A DNA stretch of 64,000 bases from CAYJCL01 sp964370475. GTDB lineage: Bacteria > Bacillota_I > Bacilli_A > RF39 > UBA660. Positions 49,673 to 58,415 of this stretch are shown here, piece after piece. Below the pieces are notes generated by a model. It was not told the origin of the DNA and searched no databases. It was given only the letters and a program-made list of their open reading frames with translations. The stretch's first letter is position 1. Every line of letters begins with the position of its first letter. A program made the translations under genes and the position numbers. Where the stretch lies: the NCBI GenBank assembly GCA_964370475.1, contig CAYJJI010000003.1, positions 16,219 to 80,218 of the forward strand, given 5' to 3'.

Positions 49673-49688
49673 GTGTATATAATATAAT
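49661..49688 (+). promoter_or_regulatory. promoter of the 202-aa TasA-like gene
   Basis: TTGTAA, a 16-base spacer and perfect TATAAT, about 24 bases before the start codon, which has an AGAAGGG site. Confidence 0.55.
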
Positions 49689-49712
49689 TAGTATAGAAAG
49701 AAGGGATAATGT

Positions 49713-50321
49713 ATGAACCGTAAGGTTTTAATTGGACTATTGTTTGTTTGTTTGACTATTACTGTGAGCATGATGAGTCATACTTATTCGAGATATGTAG
49801 CTGGAACGGATGGAACAGTAGCCACAAGTTTTGCATCTTGGCAAATATTAGTTAATGAAAATGATGTTTTAGCTAGTAGTGGTTCTAAAATTGAGTTCAC
49901 TCCTATAGTTGTTAATGGTGAAGATATTGCAAGTAATAAACTTGCTCCAACTAGTTCTGGATATTTTGATATAGAAATTGATCCTTCAAACATTGGTTTA
50001 TCTTTTAGATATACACTTACTATTGATTCAATTGCTACTGAATTCCCTGATTTATACGTTTCTCAATATGAAATTATTAATGAAGGTAGTGAAAGTAATC
50101 CAGCAAACGTTAATGATATTATTGATGATACTATTACTAATACTTTATTATCTGATGGAACTATTACTTATAGACATCAACCATTTACTATTAGAGTATA
50201 TTTCAATTGGTATGATGGTGTTGATGAAAATTCAGATGATCAAAATGATACTGATGTATCTAACGATCCTAATGCTAAAGCTGATTTTGAAGCTAGCATC
50301 TTGTTTGAACAAATTATATAG
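49713..50321 (+). CDS. TasA/camelysin-like exported protein
   Basis: This 202-residue protein has a signal-like segment (about 3-24) followed by SRYVAGTDGTVATSFASWQI, a classical TasA/camelysin N-terminal pattern, then a beta-sandwich of about 150 residues and an acidic Asp-rich segment (about 170-190). TasA-type proteins form amyloid-like fibres after removal of the leader by SipW. The only plus-strand gene of the locus, it is transcribed away from the WLEG-family operon. It has its own promoter, inverted repeat and terminator. Confidence 0.75.
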   Translation: MNRKVLIGLLFVCLTITVSMMSHTYSRYVAGTDGTVATSFASWQILVNENDVLASSGSKIEFTPIVVNGEDIASNKLAPTSSGYFDIEIDPSNIGLSFRYTLTIDSIATEFPDLYVSQYEIINEGSESNPANVNDIIDDTITNTLLSDGTITYRHQPFTIRVYFNWYDGVDENSDDQNDTDVSNDPNAKADFEASILFEQII

Positions 50322-50348
50322 AACTTTATTTAAAGTTCTTTTTTTTTT
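50320..50348 (+). terminator. terminator of the 202-aa gene
   Basis: AGAACTTTA and TAAAGTTCT form a 9-bp stem followed by nine T. It follows the stop codon. Confidence 0.75.
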
Positions 50349-50349
50349 G

Positions 50350-50379
50350 CATTGTAAAAAGACTATTTCTAGTCTTTTT
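50350..50379 (-). terminator. terminator of the SipW/McrB-like operon
   Basis: AAAAAGACTA and TAGTCTTTTT form a 10-bp stem around TTTC on the minus strand. It overlaps the stop codon of the 406-aa gene. Confidence 0.65.
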
Positions 50380-51599
50380 TAATTTGTAGTCAAGTTTCTT
50401 TTCAATGCTGTTATTACTGGTACTACTTTACACGTTGTATTTTTTAGTTCTCCATACATTTTCGAATCATTTTGGTCAATTTGACTAATTGCAAATCCAT
50501 TATCAATGTTGTATTCAGTGTTTGTCCATACGCAATTTGCAGTATTTAAATAATTGAATTTGTCATTTGAATATGAAATATATCCACTTAAGCTTTTTGT
50601 TCTATCTATTATAGTATTTGCTCTTGAATCAAACAGTAAATTTCCAACAATTATGTCTGAAGTTGAGTCTGATTTTATTACGGTTTGTTCTATATCCTTT
50701 GATGTTGTTTTTACTACATCAAGGGCTGTAAGAGGTCTATGTGATACTGTCCATCCGCTTACTATTGAGTTATAAGTTGTTTGATAATTTTGGAAATTAC
50801 TTGTTTGATAAGAACTTTTTACATCTGGTATTAAGTTAACTGTTTCATCTCCTATTTTACTATTTGAATCTATTACTGATGCTTTTATACAGTTACCACC
50901 TATTGATGTACATCCAGTGTGACTTACAACATCTATCAATACTGATTGACCTAATTGATAAAATTCATCATATCCAGTTGCTTCCTTAACATCTTGTTCT
51001 GCTATTACAGTTAGTTTCAATTCTATCGGTTTAAGCATTTGATAACTTGGGTCTGCATTTAATTTAGCTTGTTCTTCTAAATGAAAGTTATATGCTGTTT
51101 GTCCCCAAAATGTATCAACAATATCATCACCAGAATCTGCTGGCCATGATATTGAAATTATAAATGAGCTTGATGATTTAGGTTCTATTATATTATCTTT
51201 TGTTATGACATTTACTTTAAATGGATAATCATGTGCAAGAGCATCTATTATGTCTGCAGAAGTCATTGATTCTCCAACTTTATATTGGTCTTCATTAAGA
51301 ATTCTTGCTTCATTAACAAATATATTTAATAATGCGTTTGTATCACCTTTATTATTTATTGTTATTTCTTCATATACTGTTTCCATTCCTGGATAGATAT
51401 CTCTTGATACAATATCAATACTATTATTTACTGTATCTTCTCCATCTTTAAATTCTATTGACCATGCTTTTACGTCTACTGTAGTTCTTCCGCCAACCAT
51501 TCCTGAGAATGTGAACCATGCATATGTTACTGATATAAATGATAGTATTAAGAATAGGATAATTACTATATATAATCGTCTTTTATGATTTTTAATCAC
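50379..51599 (-). CDS. TasA/camelysin-like exported protein (SipW-linked)
   Basis: This 406-residue protein has a basic start, membrane segment (about 9-27) ending VTYAWFTFSG, the same motif as the paralogues, then a beta-rich body with two Cys pairs. It contains ALLNIFVNEARILNED and other TasA-like strands. It follows sipW after 17 bases, so it is probably its direct substrate. The start is GTG with AGGTGAT upstream, a good fit. The last gene of a five-gene operon. Confidence 0.75.
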   Translation of the reverse strand: MIKNHKRRLYIVIILFLILSFISVTYAWFTFSGMVGGRTTVDVKAWSIEFKDGEDTVNNSIDIVSRDIYPGMETVYEEITINNKGDTNALLNIFVNEARILNEDQYKVGESMTSADIIDALAHDYPFKVNVITKDNIIEPKSSSSFIISISWPADSGDDIVDTFWGQTAYNFHLEEQAKLNADPSYQMLKPIELKLTVIAEQDVKEATGYDEFYQLGQSVLIDVVSHTGCTSIGGNCIKASVIDSNSKIGDETVNLIPDVKSSYQTSNFQNYQTTYNSIVSGWTVSHRPLTALDVVKTTSKDIEQTVIKSDSTSDIIVGNLLFDSRANTIIDRTKSLSGYISYSNDKFNYLNTANCVWTNTEYNIDNGFAISQIDQNDSKMYGELKNTTCKVVPVITALKRNLTTN

Positions 51600-51616
51600 T
51601 TATATCACCTCTCTTT

Positions 51617-52213
51617 TTAAAATAATTCTGGATCTTTTTGTTTTCTTTTTCTCTTTTTTTGTTTTTCTCTTTTTTCTTGTTCTTTATCGAGCATTCTAAC
51701 TACTATTTCGTATCCTATCATAGCAATTAAAGGTAGAATTACACATATATACATTCCAGCAGGTGTGCTTATTACTTTGTAGATGAATGATAGTATTACT
51801 GATTTATATACTATGATACCATATACTTGGTCTTCGCTAACTGGAGGATCTGCTGTTGGATTTGCTATTCCTTGAGCTATAAAATCTAGTTTACCATTGG
51901 GATTATTTTCTATTTTTATTACTTCATGAGTAATGATTAAACCATTATAACCACCCTCATCTCCTAGGTAACTGATAGCATCTCCTACTTTTATATCTGC
52001 AGGATCTACTTCTTTACTTAATAGTACATCACCTATTTTATATTTTGGTTCCATTGAACCAGTTCTAACACTGAACATTCTAAGGTTAAAAAAGGAGATT
52101 TCATTATTACTAAATCTTTGTAGTAGTACTGTAAGAACGAAACCTATGATAACAATACCTACAAATATTTTTAATACTGTGCCAATTATTTTAAGCGTTT
52201 TATTTAATTTCAT
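51617..52213 (-). CDS. sipW: SipW-type signal peptidase I
   Basis: This 198-residue S26B peptidase has a first membrane segment (about 8-31), the catalytic Ser in RTGSMEPKYKIGDVLL (Ser53), THEV with His96 in place of the usual Lys (the ER/SipW type) and a second segment (about 140-165), then a Lys/Arg-rich tail. SipW-type enzymes process TasA-like substrates. It overlaps the DUF2357-like gene (ATGA) and precedes the 406-aa TasA-like gene. Confidence 0.92.
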   Translation of the reverse strand: MKLNKTLKIIGTVLKIFVGIVIIGFVLTVLLQRFSNNEISFFNLRMFSVRTGSMEPKYKIGDVLLSKEVDPADIKVGDAISYLGDEGGYNGLIITHEVIKIENNPNGKLDFIAQGIANPTADPPVSEDQVYGIIVYKSVILSFIYKVISTPAGMYICVILPLIAMIGYEIVVRMLDKEQEKREKQKKRKRKQKDPELF

Positions 52214-53352
52214 AAGTATTCTTGTACCCTTTCTAAATAATCATCCATTGCATTTTTAAATTTCTTTTTGATATCTTGATTAGCTAGATTATTTTTATCT
52301 CCTAGTTCACCTTTTATGTTTCCTAGGTTTTTAGCAATTAATTCTAATATTTCTTCATCTGTTATTTTAAATCCGCATTTTTTTAACAGTGTCATTAATC
52401 TATTAATTTCTTCTGTTATAAGGTAGTATGCATATTCTCCTAGTTTTTCTTTTTGTTGTACTTTAGTTTTACATACTGAGTCCATTACGTAGTAATCTAC
52501 TAGAAAAGCATGTTCAAGTAATCCTGTTAATAGATTATTTCCATCTTCATCTAAATTCTTTCTTTCTTCACTTTCGTTTTCATCGTAATTATATAAATAG
52601 TTCCATAAATTTACTGCTACTTGAAAGTTTGGATTTTTTAAGATTATATTTGTTTTTTTAATTGGTGGATTAATTAGTTTTACTCTTGCTTTTTCTAATG
52701 ATTTAATTAATTCACTTCTTGACCATCCTGATATGTAATCTTTTATTCTAGATAAACGTTCTTTAGCTCTTTTAATATCTTCGTTTAGTTTTTTATCATT
52801 ATTAGCGTTAGAACGATCTGTACCTTTAATTATTAATTTTATTTCTAGATCTTCTTGACCTATTTTGGTTTCTCCTGAATATACTAGTTTTCTGTATCTA
52901 TCAATTTCAAGTTCATTTAGTTCTTTTTCTTTTTTCATTACAAATTTTGTAATGAAAAATATTAAAGTGTAAAGGAATTTATTTTCATAAATATTGTATG
53001 TTTCTTCACTATATATATTTAATATTTTATTTGGTCTTACTGAGTTGTTTTCAGGGGAAAATTCATCTATATAGTATGTATGTCTAGCTAAATCTTTTAC
53101 ACTTTCCGCTGTTACTTTTTTTGCTTTTTCTATTAGCTCTACACTTGAGTTGTTTATAAGTATTAGTTTAGGGTTTCTGACTACGTTATCGATATAAGGG
53201 CATGCATCCCATATTATATCTAAACATTCGAAGTTCAGAACATCACCACTGATATTACTTTTATAATTCATTGTTGAAGTTATTTTATCGAAAAAATCTT
53301 TATTATTTTTTTCTATCTCTTTATTTATTTTTGGATCAATAACACTAGCCAT
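52210..53352 (-). CDS. DUF2357-like partner of the McrB-like ATPase
   Basis: This 380-residue soluble protein has a DUF2357-type pattern: RPNKILNIYSEETYNIYENK (about 105-125), followed by a helical segment rich in Leu and Glu. DUF2357 proteins are found with McrB-like ATPases, where they supply the McrC-like adaptor. Here the C-terminal PD-(D/E)xK nuclease part is missing; the end is a helical region. It follows the ATPase by 14 bases and precedes sipW with a 4-base overlap. The role may be coupling ATP-driven motion to the membrane peptidase. Confidence 0.7.
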   Translation of the reverse strand: MASVIDPKINKEIEKNNKDFFDKITSTMNYKSNISGDVLNFECLDIIWDACPYIDNVVRNPKLILINNSSVELIEKAKKVTAESVKDLARHTYYIDEFSPENNSVRPNKILNIYSEETYNIYENKFLYTLIFFITKFVMKKEKELNELEIDRYRKLVYSGETKIGQEDLEIKLIIKGTDRSNANNDKKLNEDIKRAKERLSRIKDYISGWSRSELIKSLEKARVKLINPPIKKTNIILKNPNFQVAVNLWNYLYNYDENESEERKNLDEDGNNLLTGLLEHAFLVDYYVMDSVCKTKVQQKEKLGEYAYYLITEEINRLMTLLKKCGFKITDEEILELIAKNLGNIKGELGDKNNLANQDIKKKFKNAMDDYLERVQEYL

Positions 53353-53366
53353 AAATAAACCCCTTT

Positions 53367-54890
53367 CTAAATAGACTTTTTAATTATTTGTACATATTCA
53401 ATACATTCTTTCATTACACCTTTACCACATTCTTTATTTAAGAATGAAATAAATGGATCTAATTCATCACGTATGAATGCTATATTTAATTGTTCAAATT
53501 TTCTTAATATTTTTCTTGCTAGGAAGTAGTCAATTGCTTCCATTTCATCTCCACCACATGCAACATATACTGGTGCAAATTGGTTAAGTTGCTTCATAAT
53601 TCTGTTACCGAATGCTACACGGAAGTGTTTGATAACGTAATCATCTATTTTTGTTAATTTATTTAGTGCTTCTTCTGATATTTTTACATTAGTCATTGCT
53701 TCTTTAAATAGTGCTTCTAAGTAAGATGAGTTAATACTCATTGCTTCTTGTTCACGACACTCAAATGGTGATATCTTTTTATTAATATCGATAGGCATTG
53801 CTCTATCGTATACCTTATCTGTTACCATATATGTTGAATCATCATTATTGATTGTTCCTATATACCATAAGTTTCCAGGTAATTGAATTTTTCCGTTTTT
53901 GATGTACTTTGGATCATTTTGCCATCCACTTGTTACTAATTCAACTATCCATTCATCTCTTGATGGAATTTCTAGAATTGATAACATTTCTGCAAAGTAG
54001 TACTCTACTCTGGCGATGTTCATTTCATCTAATATTATTGTATGAACGTTATCATCGTAACTAGCTGCGTACACTTCACCAAGGGCATCTGTTTCTGTAA
54101 ATTTCTTTGTAAATTCGTTGAAATATCCAAAGAATTCTGTTTTATCTTTCCATGAAGGTTGTACTGATGCTACAACTGAGTCATTAGCAACGAATTTCCC
54201 CCATGCGTATGCAAGGGAAGTTTTCCCTGTTCCTGAGATACCTTGTAATATTATTAGTTTACTTATTGCTAATCCAGCTACGAATACTCTTAATAAACTT
54301 GGTTCGTAATATAATTTCAATTTTGAAGCTGAGAAACTTCTTAAGTTATCAATTAATTCTTCTAGTGTGAAATTATTATTATAATTAGGTACTGTTTTAC
54401 CTTCAAATGATTGGTCTATCATTTCTAATTTAGGGAATCTGTGAGCATTTTCTATTACTTCTTCATCTTCCTCAGTAGCTTTACTAGTTCCATCAGGATT
54501 TTCTCCATCTTCTTCTGGATTCAATCCTAATTGTGAAACTTTCATAGCCATTAATTCGCTATTTTCTTTCATTAATCTTCTAACTTGATTGTTCAATTTA
54601 TCTAATTCTTCTAGTAATGATTCATTACTTAATTTTGTTGTTTTGTTTCTTAAGAATCTTCTTACATATAAGAATATTAAGAAAGCTATTAGTCCTACAA
54701 ATAGCACAAGGAAACCCACTGCTACAGCAGTGAATAACCATTCTGGTCCATTGAAGTCTTTTGAATAGCCTTCAATTAGTTTACTATATTTACTAAAGTT
54801 AAATATTTCTACTATTCCTTTTCCTATTGTTGTAATTCCTGTTACAAATATATCTAGAAATTCAAATATAAATCTTGTAAAGGTTTCCAT
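53367..54890 (-). CDS. membrane-anchored McrB-like AAA+ ATPase
   Basis: This 507-residue protein has an N-terminal hydrophobic region, a membrane segment (about 53-77), a coiled coil (about 85-118) and an acidic linker, then an AAA+ domain (about 175-460). Walker A GISGTGKTS (near 218), Walker B ILDEMNIAR (near 287), and the sensor 1-type GTINNDDS mark it as McrB/AAA_5 class. McrB itself is soluble and works with the McrC nuclease on modified DNA; membrane anchoring here points to another function. It overlaps the SipW-fusion gene by one base. Confidence 0.85.
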   Translation of the reverse strand: METFTRFIFEFLDIFVTGITTIGKGIVEIFNFSKYSKLIEGYSKDFNGPEWLFTAVAVGFLVLFVGLIAFLIFLYVRRFLRNKTTKLSNESLLEELDKLNNQVRRLMKENSELMAMKVSQLGLNPEEDGENPDGTSKATEEDEEVIENAHRFPKLEMIDQSFEGKTVPNYNNNFTLEELIDNLRSFSASKLKLYYEPSLLRVFVAGLAISKLIILQGISGTGKTSLAYAWGKFVANDSVVASVQPSWKDKTEFFGYFNEFTKKFTETDALGEVYAASYDDNVHTIILDEMNIARVEYYFAEMLSILEIPSRDEWIVELVTSGWQNDPKYIKNGKIQLPGNLWYIGTINNDDSTYMVTDKVYDRAMPIDINKKISPFECREQEAMSINSSYLEALFKEAMTNVKISEEALNKLTKIDDYVIKHFRVAFGNRIMKQLNQFAPVYVACGGDEMEAIDYFLARKILRKFEQLNIAFIRDELDPFISFLNKECGKGVMKECIEYVQIIKKSI

Positions 54891-57100
54891 TATTCACCAT
54901 CTCCCACTGTTTTTAATTTTTTTTCAAAATCATCTTTAATAATGCGGTCTTTGAAATTATCAAGTACTACATTATCTATTGGAACAGTTTTAACCTTTTT
55001 ATCAATAAAGATATATTCAGCTAGCGCCATCGATGTTTTGTTTTTACTTATAAATTTAGTTTTGTTATCGATATAACATGATATTCTATATCCTTTTTTT
55101 CTTAGTTCTTTAATTATTTTTGATACTTTCATAAATTCATCATATGAAATTAAGTATATTACATTTTTCTTTGCATATTCATCATCATTGTTATTAAAGT
55201 ATCTTTCTAATTTTTTTTCTTTATCTGATAATGAGTTTGGAATTGTTACAATGTATTCATTCATGAAATCACCTTGTAACATATCTTTACCAAGTCTAGC
55301 TTGTAGTAATGTCATTAGTACGTTAAGTTTATCTTCTGCTACAATACCTTCTTGATATGCTTTATTAATTATTTCATTACTATATACTTGGCTGAAGTTA
55401 ATATTATGTTTAATATTTACTATGTATTTTCCTTTTTTTGATTTTATTTCACTGTATACTAGTTCGAACACTTCTGTTTTTAATCTATTTAGGAAAAATT
55501 TGTTAATTCTATTATGTTTCTTTTGAATGTTTATAATATTTTTACATAGTTCGTCAATATTATCGAATTCTATTTCGTAATCTGATGCGAATTTAATCAA
55601 TTCTTTTGCATATAAGTGTTTTTTACCTTTTAAATCTTTAGAAGTAGTTTCTAAGTATTCAAGTTTTGATATCATCATCATTAACATTGCATACTTTTCT
55701 AGTTTGTAGTCATAGTATTTATCTGTTCCTGAGTGGTTTTTACTTAATTTTTGACTATCTTCTTCTAGGGCATTACCTATACGAATTATTACTTTTTTAG
55801 CTCTTTCTTTTAGAGCTTTTTTAAAGCCGTTCTTTTCGTTAATAATATCTGAATTATTATCTAAGACATAGTTGAATTTTGATGTTGATGTTCTTCTATC
55901 TAGTTCAGCTACACTTTTACTAAATATATTATAATATTTTGATTCTATATATGATTTTATTAAGGCTTTTTTGATAGATGGTTCATTTTGTTTCAATTTA
56001 TAATCTTTATGTATTTCATCTATTATTTGATTTATTTCTTCTTCTTTAATTGCCATTAACTTAGATATAACACCTTTACATCTTTTGTTTTCTGTTTTAT
56101 TAAATATTTCTTCTAGTGCTATTTTTTCTTCTACGATTTCTTCTGTAGTTTTTTCTTCTACTTCGTCTTCTTCTTCAGTTATTTCTTCTATTGTTTCATG
56201 ACTAAGTGGCAAGTCTTCAACTGAGCTACTTTTTTCTAGTTCTTCCATATCTTCAAATTCTTCATCATCTAGTTCTACTGTTTGAATATCGCTATCATCT
56301 TCTTCTACCGATATAATTCTGAAGAATGTTGTTTTTGATAAATCCTCATCTATTTGTTCCTGAGTTCTACTTTCTACAGTTTTATTATCTTCTAACAAAT
56401 CTTCTTCATCTAAGTAGACAGTGTTTGAGTAGTCTTCTACTTGTTCTTCTACTTTAGTTATATTTTCTTTCTTTTCTTCTAATTTATCTTCTTCCATGAA
56501 ATCATCACCTAGTGAATCAAGTATTTTATCTTCTTTATTACTAGGAATTAATTTATTAATTAAGGATTTAATTTTACTAAACATTTCTTTTTCTTCTCCT
56601 TTTAAAATTACTGTAAAGATGTAAAATACTATTATCATCAATATGATGACTACAGGATTTAATATTGTACTCTTGATAAGGCCAAAAAATGGTATTGTAC
56701 TTACTACTTCACCAATTACTTGATCTGATGTTATTTTTTCGTTATCTTCTTTAGGATTTGCATCTCCTTTTGTTGTTATTTCATCATTTAATACTGTTTT
56801 TATTCTATGTGTTATTACTTCTTGATCTGAATTTATAAAAGATATTACTTGATCATATTCGTAATTTGTTTTGTTTTTCGTTATTATCCAATCTCCAGGG
56901 GAAATTGTTGGTTCCATACTACCTGTTTGTACTTCTAAAAGTGTATATCCAAAGAAACTTGAATATTGATTACCTAGTATTTTTGTTTGGAAAAAGTTAT
57001 ATATTGCAACAAGAAGTATTACTCCAAGAAATAATATAGCTATATTCAGGAAAAAATTAACTATACTTTTTTTGACTTCTTTTTTGACTCTATATTTCAT
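54890..57100 (-). CDS. SipW-type signal peptidase fused to a large cytosolic domain
   Basis: This 736-residue protein starts with a peptidase of the S26B class: membrane segment (about 15-38), QTGSMEPTISPGDW with Ser61, THRIK with His98, second segment (about 145-170). An acidic linker (about 200-335) follows, then about 400 residues of a helical cytosolic region. The last 110 residues (ISYDEFMKVSKIIKELRKKG) faintly recall the end of a degenerate EAL domain, but the signal is weak. Normal SipW ends near 190. It opens the five-gene operon. The fusion suggests peptidase control from inside the cell. Confidence 0.8.
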   Translation of the reverse strand: MKYRVKKEVKKSIVNFFLNIAILFLGVILLVAIYNFFQTKILGNQYSSFFGYTLLEVQTGSMEPTISPGDWIITKNKTNYEYDQVISFINSDQEVITHRIKTVLNDEITTKGDANPKEDNEKITSDQVIGEVVSTIPFFGLIKSTILNPVVIILMIIVFYIFTVILKGEEKEMFSKIKSLINKLIPSNKEDKILDSLGDDFMEEDKLEEKKENITKVEEQVEDYSNTVYLDEEDLLEDNKTVESRTQEQIDEDLSKTTFFRIISVEEDDSDIQTVELDDEEFEDMEELEKSSSVEDLPLSHETIEEITEEEDEVEEKTTEEIVEEKIALEEIFNKTENKRCKGVISKLMAIKEEEINQIIDEIHKDYKLKQNEPSIKKALIKSYIESKYYNIFSKSVAELDRRTSTSKFNYVLDNNSDIINEKNGFKKALKERAKKVIIRIGNALEEDSQKLSKNHSGTDKYYDYKLEKYAMLMMMISKLEYLETTSKDLKGKKHLYAKELIKFASDYEIEFDNIDELCKNIINIQKKHNRINKFFLNRLKTEVFELVYSEIKSKKGKYIVNIKHNINFSQVYSNEIINKAYQEGIVAEDKLNVLMTLLQARLGKDMLQGDFMNEYIVTIPNSLSDKEKKLERYFNNNDDEYAKKNVIYLISYDEFMKVSKIIKELRKKGYRISCYIDNKTKFISKNKTSMALAEYIFIDKKVKTVPIDNVVLDNFKDRIIKDDFEKKLKTVGDGE

Positions 57101-57137
57101 TTTACCCTTCCTATTCTATATTTTTATTCACTATTTA

Positions 57138-57166
57138 ATTTTATCATAATCGACAAATTTTGACAA
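57138..57166 (-). promoter_or_regulatory. promoter of the SipW-fusion/McrB-like operon with Spo0A-like box in the spacer
   Basis: On the minus strand TTGTCA, 17 bases and TAAAAT with a TGA extension. The spacer holds TTTGTCGAT (57149-57157), one base off the 0A-box core. Confidence 0.55.
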
Positions 57167-57196
57167 TATAAAGATATGGTTATTTTCCCATGCTTA

Positions 57197-57227
57197 AATA
57201 AAAGAGAATTTTTTATTCTCTTTTATT
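57197..57227 (-). terminator. terminator after the S26 pseudo-peptidase gene
   Basis: AATAAAAGAGAA and TTCTCTTTTATT form a 12-bp stem around seven bases, overlapping the stop codon of the gene ending at 57213. Confidence 0.6.
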
Positions 57228-57779
57228 TTTTCTTTTTTTAGGCTTTGGTGTAACCTCTTCTTCATCTTCGTCAGTTCCATATTTTATTTCTATTATTAAT
57301 GCATATATTTGATAGATAAATATTAGGAAACAAGGTACTACTATAACAAATAAGAATACCCATGTTGATTGGATTATTGCTAAAAACGTTCCAATTCCTT
57401 TATATACTTCTGTTGCTTCTCCAGCAACATATGCCATTGTAAATTGTGTCCCGTTTTCATAAGATATTCCGCCTTCATCAACGAATACTTCACCGATTAT
57501 TCCGAAGTCTAATTCGATTGAGTCATCTTCCATTTTGCGATAACCAAATATTTCATCTCCTACTTGAATTTTATCAAGTCTTTTAGCTTTTACTATTACT
57601 AAGTCGCCTTCTTCATATTTAGTTGAAGATATGTTGTTGTTTATTACTACTAGAGTTGTATCTCCAAATTGAGGTACTCCATAATCATTATGATTTAATA
57701 ATACTATTGACATTAATATTGCAAATGCAAAGAACAATACTACTACAGTTGCTATTATTATTTTTTTTACTATTTTCAT
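57213..57779 (-). CDS. S26-like membrane protein, probable pseudo-peptidase
   Basis: This 188-residue protein has the SipW-type layout: membrane segment (about 4-26), an S26-like beta domain with YEEGDLVIVKAKRLDKIQVG (about 53-75), second segment (about 135-160) and an acidic then basic tail. The signature SerMet is replaced by a sequence without it (NNNISST), and no Thr-His pair follows, so catalysis looks lost. It may bind substrate or regulate the active peptidases. Start is the ATG behind AGGTGGT; a GTG three codons upstream is less likely. It has its own promoter at 57803-57831 and terminator. Confidence 0.65.
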   Translation of the reverse strand: MKIVKKIIIATVVVLFFAFAILMSIVLLNHNDYGVPQFGDTTLVVINNNISSTKYEEGDLVIVKAKRLDKIQVGDEIFGYRKMEDDSIELDFGIIGEVFVDEGGISYENGTQFTMAYVAGEATEVYKGIGTFLAIIQSTWVFLFVIVVPCFLIFIYQIYALIIEIKYGTDEDEEEVTPKPKKRKNKRE

Positions 57780-57802
57780 TTTTACCACCTACTATAATAT
57801 TT

Positions 57803-57831
57803 ATATTATCATATTAATTTTTGTTATTCAA
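57803..57831 (-). promoter_or_regulatory. promoter of the S26-like pseudo-peptidase gene
   Basis: On the minus strand TTGAAT, 17 bases and TAATAT with a TGA extension, about 24 bases before the start codon. Confidence 0.5.
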
Positions 57832-57839
57832 TATTTTTG

Positions 57840-57866
57840 TAATAAAAAAACTCCTTTTGGAGTTTT
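57840..57866 (-). terminator. terminator after the DUF6512-like gene
   Basis: AAAACTCC and GGAGTTTT form an 8-bp stem around TTTT, followed on the minus strand by a U tract. Confidence 0.7.
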
Positions 57867-58371
57867 AGTTGTTACACATTCCGCTGCAGTTAGAGTTAAA
57901 ATCATAAAATATATTTAGTTGTAGCGGATTATATGTTAAATATACAAATAATATCATAATTATTGGATACATAATTAGTGATATTAATTCTCTTTTGTTA
58001 TTAACTGATTTATTTAGTAATTTATAGCATGGTATCAGTGATACTACTATACTTAAGAAATATATTGTTAGAGTTACTATCATTATATCTTTAGTTTCCA
58101 ATACATACAAATATATCGGGGTAAATATTAAATTCACTAATGCAATACATATTATACAACTTATTAATGTTGCAAAAAATGCATTTTTTTCTTTTTTAAA
58201 TGTTTTTAATATTACCGCAAATATAAAGTATGATATAAATATCATTTTGTTATGTTCCCATATACTTTCATTTACTGGGAAAATTGGTAGCGGAATTATG
58301 TCGTATAAGCTATGAATGAGTGAACTTAAAATAAAAATCAATACACTAGATATTAAGACGAATTTTTTCAT
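57865..58371 (-). CDS. DUF6512-like membrane protein
   Basis: This 168-residue polytopic protein has five hydrophobic segments. IFPVNESIWEHNK (about 30-42) is the signature of the DUF6512 family of Firmicutes, and a Cys-x3-Cys closes the C-terminus. Function is unknown. AAGGAGG precedes the ATG. Confidence 0.75.
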   Translation of the reverse strand: MKKFVLISSVLIFILSSLIHSLYDIIPLPIFPVNESIWEHNKMIFISYFIFAVILKTFKKEKNAFFATLISCIICIALVNLIFTPIYLYVLETKDIMIVTLTIYFLSIVVSLIPCYKLLNKSVNNKRELISLIMYPIIMILFVYLTYNPLQLNIFYDFNSNCSGMCNN

Positions 58372-58415
58372 AGATCCTCCTTATAATAGTTTATTGATTT
58401 ATTTTTTATTTATAC

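Noticed and set aside
52210..54890. McrBC-type restriction system
   Set aside because: The ATPase is membrane-anchored, the partner has no nuclease motif and no methyltransferase is nearby; the neighbours are peptidase and surface protein genes.
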